38,745 nucleotides of DNA from Zobellella denitrificans (GTDB lineage: Bacteria > Pseudomonadota > Gammaproteobacteria > Enterobacterales > Aeromonadaceae). Below, in pieces: positions 33,175 to 38,745 of the stretch. The stretch covers positions 1-38,745 of the forward strand of contig NZ_NMUO01000031.1 of assembly GCF_002237365.1 (NCBI RefSeq), given 5' to 3'. Position numbers and translations under genes: made by a program. Position 1 is the stretch's first letter. Each line of letters begins with the position of its first letter. Under the pieces are notes generated by a model. The model was not told where the DNA came from and made no database searches. It worked only from the letters and a program-made list of their open reading frames with translations.

Positions 33175-35238
33175 ATGGGACAGTTCGACGCCTTGTTTCA
33201 ACCCATGAACATCAACAAGCTCACTATCCGCAACCGGGTGGTGAGCACGGCCCATGCCGAGGTGTATGCCACCGACGGCGGCATGACCACCGAGCGCTAC
33301 GTCAAATACTACGAAGAAAAGGCCAAGGGCGGCATCGGCCTGGCCATTTGCGGCGGCTCCAGCGTGGTGTCCATCGACAGCCCCCAGGGCTGGTGGAGTT
33401 CGGTCAACCTGAGCACCGACCGCATCATTCCCCACTTCCAGAACCTGGCCGACGCCATGCACAAGCACGGCGCCAAGATCATGATCCAGATCACCCACAT
33501 GGGGCGTCGCTCCCGCTGGGACGGCTACAACTGGAGCACCCTGGTATCGCCCTCCGGCATCCGTGAGCCGGTGCACCGCGCCACCTGCAAAACCATAGAG
33601 CCGGAAGAAATGTGGCGCATCATCGGCGACTACGCCCAGGCCGCCCGCCGCGCCAAGGAAGGGGGCCTGGACGGCGTGGAGCTGTCCGCCGTGCACCAGC
33701 ACCTGATCGACCAGTTCTGGAGCCCGCGGGTCAACAAGCGTACCGACGAATGGGGCGGCACCTTCGAGGGCCGCATGAAGTTCGGCCTGGAAGTGCTCAA
33801 GGCCGTGCGCGCCGAAGTGGGCCCCGACTTCGTGGTGGGCATGCGCATCTGCGGTGACGAATTCCACCCGGACGGCCTCAGCCACGACGACATGAAGCAG
33901 ATCGCCAAATACTACGACGACACCGGCATGGTCGACTTTTTCGGCGTCATCGGCTCCGGCTGCGACACCCACAACACCCTGGCCAACGTCATCCCCAACA
34001 TGAGCTACCCGCCCGAGCCCTTCCTGCACCTGGCGGCGGGCATCAAGGAAGTGGTGAAGGTACCGGTGATCCACGCCCAGAACATCAAGGATCCCAACCA
34101 GGCCCAGCGCATCCTCGAAGGCGGCTACGTCGACTTTGTGGGCATGACCCGGGCGCACATCGCCGACCCGCACCTGATCGCCAAGATCAAGCTGGGCCAG
34201 GTGGACCAAATCCGCCAATGCGTGGGCGCCAACTACTGCATTGACCGCCAGTACCAGGGCCTGGATGTGCTCTGCATCCAGAACGCGGCCACCTCCCGCG
34301 AGCACATGGGCCTGCCCCATATCATCGAAAAAACCGACGGCCCCATCCGCAAGGTGGTGGTGGTGGGCGGCGGCCCCGGCGGCATGGAAGCGGCCCGGGT
34401 GGCGGCCGAGCGCGGCCATAACGTGGTGCTGTTTGAAAAGGCGCCCGAACTGGGCGGCCAGATCACCCTGGCGGCCAAGGCGCCCCAGCGTGACCAGATT
34501 GCCGGCATCACCCGCTGGTACGCCCTGGAGCTGGCCCGCCTCAAGGTAGACCTGCGCCTCAACACCGCCGCCGACATGCCCGCCATCATGGCGGAAAAGC
34601 CGGACGTGGTGATCCTGGCGGTGGGCGGCACCCCCTTTATCGAGCAAAACCCCGAGTGGGGCGCGGCCGAAGGGCTGGTGGTGAGCAGCTGGGACATCCT
34701 CTCCGGCAAGGTGGAGCCGGGCAAGAACGTGCTGGTGTACGACACCATCTGCGAATTCTCCGGCATGTCGGTGGCCGACTACCTGGCGTCCAAGGGCAGC
34801 CTGGTGGAAATGGTAACCGACGACATCAAGCCGGGCGCGGCCATCGGCGGCACCACCTTCCCCACTTATTACCGCTCCCTGTACGAGCGGGAGGTGATCA
34901 TGAGCTCCGACATGGCCCTGCACAAGGTGTACAAGGAAGGGGACAAGCTCATCGCGGTGCTGGAAAACGAATACACCGGCCAGAAAGAAGAGCGGGTGGT
35001 GGACCAGGTGGTGGTGGAGAACGGCGTCCGTCCGGACGAGCGGCTTTACTACGAGCTGAAGGGCGACTCCCTGAACAAGGGCCAGATCGACCTGGAAGCC
35101 CTGTACGCGGCCCAGGCCCAGCCGGCGCTGGCCCAGCACGGCCAGGGCTATTTGCTCTACCGCCTGGGCGACTGCGTGGCCCAGCGCAACACCCACGCCG
35201 CCATTTACGACGCCCTGCGTCTGTGTAAAGACTTCTGA
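33175..35238 (+). CDS. dgcA: Dimethylglycine catabolism protein DgcA (flavin/Fe-S demethylase)
   Basis: 687-aa enzyme of the trimethylamine dehydrogenase/2,4-dienoyl-CoA reductase class that, with DgcB and ETF, converts dimethylglycine to sarcosine. N-terminal OYE-like FMN barrel (FQPMNINKLTIRNRVVSTAH; SAVHQHLIDQFWSPRVNKRT), then a Cys cluster C349-A352-C355-C367 (CVGANYC...C), then an FAD/NAD fold starting KVVVVGGGPGGMEAARVAAE near 398 and a second dinucleotide segment (NVLVYDTICEFSGMSVADYL). One of the four usual cluster cysteines is Ala. ATG 33175 has GAGGA upstream; length equals Pseudomonas DgcA. Confidence 0.95.
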   Translation: MGQFDALFQPMNINKLTIRNRVVSTAHAEVYATDGGMTTERYVKYYEEKAKGGIGLAICGGSSVVSIDSPQGWWSSVNLSTDRIIPHFQNLADAMHKHGAKIMIQITHMGRRSRWDGYNWSTLVSPSGIREPVHRATCKTIEPEEMWRIIGDYAQAARRAKEGGLDGVELSAVHQHLIDQFWSPRVNKRTDEWGGTFEGRMKFGLEVLKAVRAEVGPDFVVGMRICGDEFHPDGLSHDDMKQIAKYYDDTGMVDFFGVIGSGCDTHNTLANVIPNMSYPPEPFLHLAAGIKEVVKVPVIHAQNIKDPNQAQRILEGGYVDFVGMTRAHIADPHLIAKIKLGQVDQIRQCVGANYCIDRQYQGLDVLCIQNAATSREHMGLPHIIEKTDGPIRKVVVVGGGPGGMEAARVAAERGHNVVLFEKAPELGGQITLAAKAPQRDQIAGITRWYALELARLKVDLRLNTAADMPAIMAEKPDVVILAVGGTPFIEQNPEWGAAEGLVVSSWDILSGKVEPGKNVLVYDTICEFSGMSVADYLASKGSLVEMVTDDIKPGAAIGGTTFPTYYRSLYEREVIMSSDMALHKVYKEGDKLIAVLENEYTGQKEERVVDQVVVENGVRPDERLYYELKGDSLNKGQIDLEALYAAQAQPALAQHGQGYLLYRLGDCVAQRNTHAAIYDALRLCKDF

Positions 35239-35282
35239 GCCAAGGGGCCGGGGGCAACCCCGGCCCTGCCGAGGTGCCCGCT

Positions 35283-35390
35283 ATGTTCGAGCCTGTGATC
35301 CCTTATCTGTTAGTGCTGGCCTTCGCCCTGGCCGCCATCGGCGCCACAGCCGCACCCGGCGCGCGGCGCCGATGGCGGCCAGCCTGCTGA
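35283..35390 (+). pseudogene. dgcB: Out-of-frame 5' fragment of dgcB
   Basis: ATG 35283, with GAGGTG upstream, opens MFEPVIPYLLVLAFALAAIG, a membrane helix as expected at the start of DgcB. The frame closes at TGA 35388-35390, and the rest of dgcB is in another frame. Compared with the remembered Pseudomonas protein about 80-90 residues are missing at this junction, which coincides with the perfect inverted repeat at 35331-35379. Confidence 0.6.
35331..35379. repeat. Perfect 15-bp inverted repeat at the dgcB junction
   Basis: GCCGCCATCGGCGCC (35331-35345) and its exact reverse complement (35365-35379) flank a 19-base loop. It sits where the dgcB reading frame breaks. It could mark a deletion or template-switch event, or a sequencing/assembly error at a very stable GC hairpin. 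Confidence 0.75.
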
Positions 35391-37024
35391 TGGCGGTGGG
35401 CGCCCTGTTCGTATGGAAGCGCCGCCGCAAGCCCGCCAGTGAGCTGCCCAACTCGCGCCTCTCGCGCGGGCCCTGGCAGCGGCTGCCGAAAAGCCTGCTG
35501 GCCTTTGCCCTGGGCTTTTTTATCGCCACCCTGCCGGCCGCGGGCATTTTGCCCGAAGGCACCGGCGGCGCCCTGCTGACCCTGCTGCTGCTGGCCCTGT
35601 GCACCTGGGGCCTGGGCGAGCTGGTGTTCGGCATGGCCTGGGGCGGCCCCATGAAGCACGCCTTTGCCGGCGCCCTGCACCTGGCCTTTCACCGTCGCCC
35701 GGCCCGCTTCGGCGGCGGCCGCGACACCGGCCTGAAGGCGCTGGATCTTACCGCCGACAAGCTGGGCGTGGAGAAGGTAACCGACTTCAAATGGAACCAA
35801 CTGCTGGGCTTTGACGCCTGCGTGCAGTGCGGCCGCTGCGAGAGCAAGTGCCCGGCCTTTGCCGCCGGCCAGCCGCTCAACCCCAAGAAGCTGATCCAGG
35901 ACATGGTGATCAGCCTCGCCGCCCAGGAAGAAGTGACCTACCGCGGCAGCCCGCACCCGGGCCAGGAAAACGCCGCCCGCACCGGCTGCCCCGACAAGCC
36001 GCTGGTGGAAAGCATGCTCGACAGCCAGACATTGTGGTCCTGCACCACCTGCCGCGCCTGCGTGGAAGAGTGCCCCATGATGATCGAGCACGTGGACGCG
36101 GTGGTGGACATGCGCCGCTTCCTCACCCTGGAGCGGGGCCAGACCCCGGGCAAGGGCCAGGAAGTGCTGGAAAACCTGATCGCCACCGACAACCCGGGCG
36201 GCATGGCCCCTGCCAGCCGCAGCAACTGGGCCGCCGACCTCAACATTCCGTTGATGAAGGAAGTGCGCGAGGCCGACGTGCTGCTGTGGGTGGGCGACGG
36301 CGCCTTCGACATGCGCAACCAGCGCACCCTGCGTGCCCTGGTGCAGCTGCTGCGCGCCGGCGGCGTGGACCTTGCCTACCTCGGCAACGAGGAGCTGGAC
36401 TCGGGCGACCTGGCCCGCCGGCTGGGGGACGAAGCCACCTTCCAGCGCCTGGCCAAGGCCAATATCCAGACGCTCGGCAAGTACCGCTTTAACCGCATCG
36501 TCACCGCCGATCCCCATTCGCTGCAGTGCCTGGGCACCGAATACGCGGAGCTGGGCGGTGACTACCGGGTGGAGCACCACAGCGAACTGCTGGCGGAGCT
36601 GCACCGGGCCGGCAAGCTCGCCTTCAACGGCGGCCAGAGCGGCAAGCTCACCTATCACGACCCTTGCTATCTCGGCCGCTACAACGGCGTGTACGACGCG
36701 CCGCGCTACCTGCTGGATCAGCTGGGCTTCGAGCGCAGCGAGATGGAGCGCAGCGGTTTCCGCTCCCGTTGCTGCGGCGGCGGCGGCGGGGCGCCGGTGA
36801 CCGACATTCCCGGCGAGCGCCGCATTGCCGACATGCGCATGGACGACGCCCGGGCGGTGGAGGCCGAGCTGATGGCGGTGGCCTGCCCCCAGTGCACCCT
36901 GATGATGGAAGGGGTGGTAGAGCCCCGGCCCCAGGTGAAGGACATTGCCGAGCTGCTGCTGGACGCCCTGGCCCAACCGGCCCAGGAGCAACCGCAGCGG
37001 CAAAAGGAGGAAGCCCATGTCTGA
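35372..37024 (+). CDS. dgcB: Dimethylglycine catabolism Fe-S oxidoreductase DgcB, N-terminus missing
   Basis: Membrane-linked iron-sulfur protein passing electrons between DgcA and the quinone/ETF side. This frame gives 550 aa from ATG 35372; Pseudomonas DgcB is about 650, so part of the N-terminal DUF3483 membrane domain is gone. Remaining helices: MAASLLMAVGALFVW, SLLAFALGFFIATLPAAG, LLTLLLLALCTWGLGEL. Two 4Fe-4S motifs (CVQCGRCESKCPAF; CTTCRACVEECPMM) and two CCG-type motifs (YHDPCYLGRYNG; RSRCCGGGGGAPV) are intact. No ribosome site is seen before ATG 35372, so the true start may be 35283 if the frame break is an error. Its end overlaps etfA by 8 bases. Confidence 0.85.
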   Translation: MAASLLMAVGALFVWKRRRKPASELPNSRLSRGPWQRLPKSLLAFALGFFIATLPAAGILPEGTGGALLTLLLLALCTWGLGELVFGMAWGGPMKHAFAGALHLAFHRRPARFGGGRDTGLKALDLTADKLGVEKVTDFKWNQLLGFDACVQCGRCESKCPAFAAGQPLNPKKLIQDMVISLAAQEEVTYRGSPHPGQENAARTGCPDKPLVESMLDSQTLWSCTTCRACVEECPMMIEHVDAVVDMRRFLTLERGQTPGKGQEVLENLIATDNPGGMAPASRSNWAADLNIPLMKEVREADVLLWVGDGAFDMRNQRTLRALVQLLRAGGVDLAYLGNEELDSGDLARRLGDEATFQRLAKANIQTLGKYRFNRIVTADPHSLQCLGTEYAELGGDYRVEHHSELLAELHRAGKLAFNGGQSGKLTYHDPCYLGRYNGVYDAPRYLLDQLGFERSEMERSGFRSRCCGGGGGAPVTDIPGERRIADMRMDDARAVEAELMAVACPQCTLMMEGVVEPRPQVKDIAELLLDALAQPAQEQPQRQKEEAHV

Positions 37025-38234
37025 TCTTATTCGCAAGGATCCGCGCCTGGCCTGGATCCGCCGCAACCGGCTGCACCCGCGCCACGCCGAGCTGAGCGGC
37101 CAGCCCCTGCGCGGCCCCAGCGGCCTGCTGCGCAAGAACCCGCGGCCCCAGTGGCAGCTCGGCCCCAGCGGCCTGCGCCGGCTGGACCGGATGAACCTGG
37201 CCGGCGGCGGCGAGGTGTCGCAGCTGGCCAAAAAGCGCAGCGAGCAGCCCAAGCTGCCCCTGCACAAAGTGGTGGAGCCCCAGGGCTACATTGCGGTGTG
37301 GCTGCCCCTTTCCGGCGGGCGCCTTACCGCCCACGGCAAGGACGTGCTGGGCCTGGCCCAGCAGCTGGCGGCGGCGCAGGCGCAAAGCACCGCCGTGCTG
37401 GGGGTGCTGTGCGGCGAGCTGAAGGAAGGCATTGCCGAGGCGGGGGTGGACCGGCTGCTGCAGCTGCACGGGGTGGAAGGCTATCAGCCGGAAGCCTGGA
37501 CCCAGCTGTGCCGGCAGGTGGAGCGCGAGTTCAAGCCGCTGCACTGGCTGTTCCCCGATGCGGGCGAGTCCGCCGAGCTGGGCCGCCGGCTGGCGGTGGA
37601 GCTGGGCGAGCGCCCGGCCACCGGGGTGTGGAAGTGGGAAGGCGAGCACCTGATCGCCCGCACCGGCGCCGGCCACCAGGACGTGACGCGTCCCCTGTGC
37701 CGGCTGCTGCTGCTGCTGGAAGAATGCGCCTTGCCCTGCACCGATCACCGCTATGAGGCGAAACCGGTGGAGTTTGAACCGGAAGCCCTGCTGAAGGCCC
37801 GGGTGCGGGACGGCGGCCGGGTGGCGGTGGATCCCGCCGACATTCCCCTGGCCGAGGCCGAGTTCATCCTCTCCGCCGGCAACGGCGTGCACGACTGGGA
37901 GCAGTTCCACCGGGCGGCGACCCTGCTGGGCGCGGCCGAAGGCGCCAGCCGGGTGGCGGTGGACGACGGCTTTATGCCGCGCAACCGCCAGGTGGGCGCC
38001 ACCGGTACCTGGGTGAGTGCCCGGGTGTACATTGCCGTGGGCATTTCCGGCGCCGTGCAGCACTTGCAGGGCATCGGCAAGGTGGAGAAGGTGGTGGCCA
38101 TCAACCAGGACACCGACTGCGACATGGTAAAACGCGCAAGCCTGAGCGCCATCGGCGACAGCAGCGAAATTTTGGCGGCGCTGATGGCGCTGGTAGAGGC
38201 CCGGCCGGCCCAGGAGGTAAGCGATGCAGCCTGA
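37017..38234 (+). CDS. etfA: Electron transfer flavoprotein alpha subunit of the dgc system
   Basis: 405-aa ETF alpha subunit, larger than housekeeping EtfA (about 310) because of a charged N-terminal extension (MSDLIRKDPRLAWIRRNRLH) also present in the Pseudomonas dgc-linked homologue. The C-terminal FAD-binding half is clear: SRVAVDDGFMPRNRQVGATG, then YIAVGISGAVQHLQGIGKVE and INQDTDCDMVKRA. It accepts electrons from dimethylglycine demethylation. AAAGGAGG precedes ATG 37017; it overlaps dgcB by 8 and etfB by 11 bases, so the genes are translationally coupled. Confidence 0.92.
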   Translation: MSDLIRKDPRLAWIRRNRLHPRHAELSGQPLRGPSGLLRKNPRPQWQLGPSGLRRLDRMNLAGGGEVSQLAKKRSEQPKLPLHKVVEPQGYIAVWLPLSGGRLTAHGKDVLGLAQQLAAAQAQSTAVLGVLCGELKEGIAEAGVDRLLQLHGVEGYQPEAWTQLCRQVEREFKPLHWLFPDAGESAELGRRLAVELGERPATGVWKWEGEHLIARTGAGHQDVTRPLCRLLLLLEECALPCTDHRYEAKPVEFEPEALLKARVRDGGRVAVDPADIPLAEAEFILSAGNGVHDWEQFHRAATLLGAAEGASRVAVDDGFMPRNRQVGATGTWVSARVYIAVGISGAVQHLQGIGKVEKVVAINQDTDCDMVKRASLSAIGDSSEILAALMALVEARPAQEVSDAA

Positions 38235-38745
38235 TCAATCCCTCAACATAGCGGTGCTGGTAAGCGAAGGTCGCCACCCGGTGTCGGGCCGCGCCCGCCG
38301 TGCCCTGCAGGACGCCTGCGCCCTGGAGCTGGGCTTTGCCCTGGGCGGCAAGCTCGAGGCCATTCACGCCGGCAGCCCGGCCCAGCCGGCGTTGCAGGAC
38401 TACCTGGGCATGGGCCTTAACCGGCTGACGGTGCTGCGCCAGGGCCCGGACGACGACGCCCTGGAGCTGCTGGCCCCCTACCTCAACGAGCTGCAGCCCG
38501 ACTTGCTGCTCACCGGGGTGCGCGCCGAGCAGGGGGAGGGCTCCGGCATGCTGCCCTACCTGCTGGCCGAACGCCTGGGCTGGCCGCTGGTGACCGGCAT
38601 TGCCGCCATCGAGCGGATAGACGGCGACGAAGTGACCCTGCTGCAGGCCCTGCCCCGGGGCCAGCGCCGCCGCCTGAGCGTGCGCCTGCCCTTTGTGGCC
38701 AGCGTGGACGAAGCCGCCGCCAGCCCCCGCCAGCTGGCCTTTGCC
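38224..38745 (+). CDS. etfB: Electron transfer flavoprotein beta subunit, 3' end beyond the window
   Basis: First 174 codons of an ETF beta subunit: NIAVLVSEGRHPVSGRARRA, then LNRLTVLRQGPDDDALELL, QPDLLLTGVRAEQGEGSGML and YLLAERLGWPLVTGIAAIE, the usual AMP/flavin-contact segments. AGGAGG precedes ATG 38224. Partner of the etfA just upstream in the dgc operon. Confidence 0.9.
   Translation, partial: MQPDQSLNIAVLVSEGRHPVSGRARRALQDACALELGFALGGKLEAIHAGSPAQPALQDYLGMGLNRLTVLRQGPDDDALELLAPYLNELQPDLLLTGVRAEQGEGSGMLPYLLAERLGWPLVTGIAAIERIDGDEVTLLQALPRGQRRRLSVRLPFVASVDEAAASPRQLAFA

Overview
The window is high-GC gammaproteobacterial chromosome. It is devoted almost entirely to the breakdown of choline and glycine betaine. 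TyrR, CcoG, YbiI and Fds/Gbc-type genes together with many intergenic REP-like repeats suggest an Oceanimonas/Zobellella-like member of the Aeromonadaceae. That placement is inference from remembered protein similarity, not a search. Gene content and order resemble the gbd/gbc/dgc cluster of Pseudomonas.

Layout: (1) 1-5353: the 5' part of tyrR (minus) with a TyrR box, a hotdog thioesterase, a MocR-type regulator, a 421-bp MITE-like element and ccoG. (2) 5455-9561 (minus): betI-betB-betA followed by ybiI, with a palindromic BetI operator upstream of betI. (3) 9977-17134 (plus): glutathione-independent formaldehyde dehydrogenase fdhA, then an NAD-linked, NuoEFG-like formate dehydrogenase fdsG-fdsB-fdsA and its sulfurtransferase fdhD. 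(4) 17380-19984: phosphorylcholine phosphatase (minus) and a short, divergent BCCT-type transporter (plus). A second copy of the BetI operator lies between them. (5) 20455-23141: divergent gbcB/gbcA, the glycine betaine demethylase. (6) 23349-26256: a TRAP transporter dctP-dctQ-dctM of unknown ligand. (7) 26438-27645: a REP-associated tyrosine transposase (RAYT) beside a six-unit array of paired palindromes with a period of about 82 bp, and a small hypothetical gene. (8) 27962-31092: a full-length BCCT transporter and the AraC/GATase1-type activator gbdR, which has a sigma-54-like promoter. (9) 31444 to the end: a dipeptidase-like protein, a DUF5943-like protein, dgcA, dgcB (5' end damaged or deleted), etfA and the start of etfB.

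How it works together: phosphorylcholine is dephosphorylated outside the cytoplasm by PchP. Choline enters through BCCT carriers and BetA/BetB oxidise it to glycine betaine. GbcAB removes the first methyl group to give dimethylglycine, and DgcAB with its dedicated ETF removes the second to give sarcosine. Each demethylation releases formaldehyde, which FdhA oxidises to formate. Fds then oxidises formate to CO2 with recovery of NADH. BetI probably controls the choline genes, including the short BCCT gene. GbdR probably activates the betaine genes. A shared GTCGC[A/T]T[T/C]CAG motif lies before three of the transcription units.

Points most worth a second look: the short BCCT relative under a BetI operator; the RAYT with its covarying REP hairpins; the dipeptidase-like protein that has lost metal ligands; the broken 5' end of dgcB at a perfect 15-bp inverted repeat; and a large inverted repeat upstream of the full-length BCCT gene.
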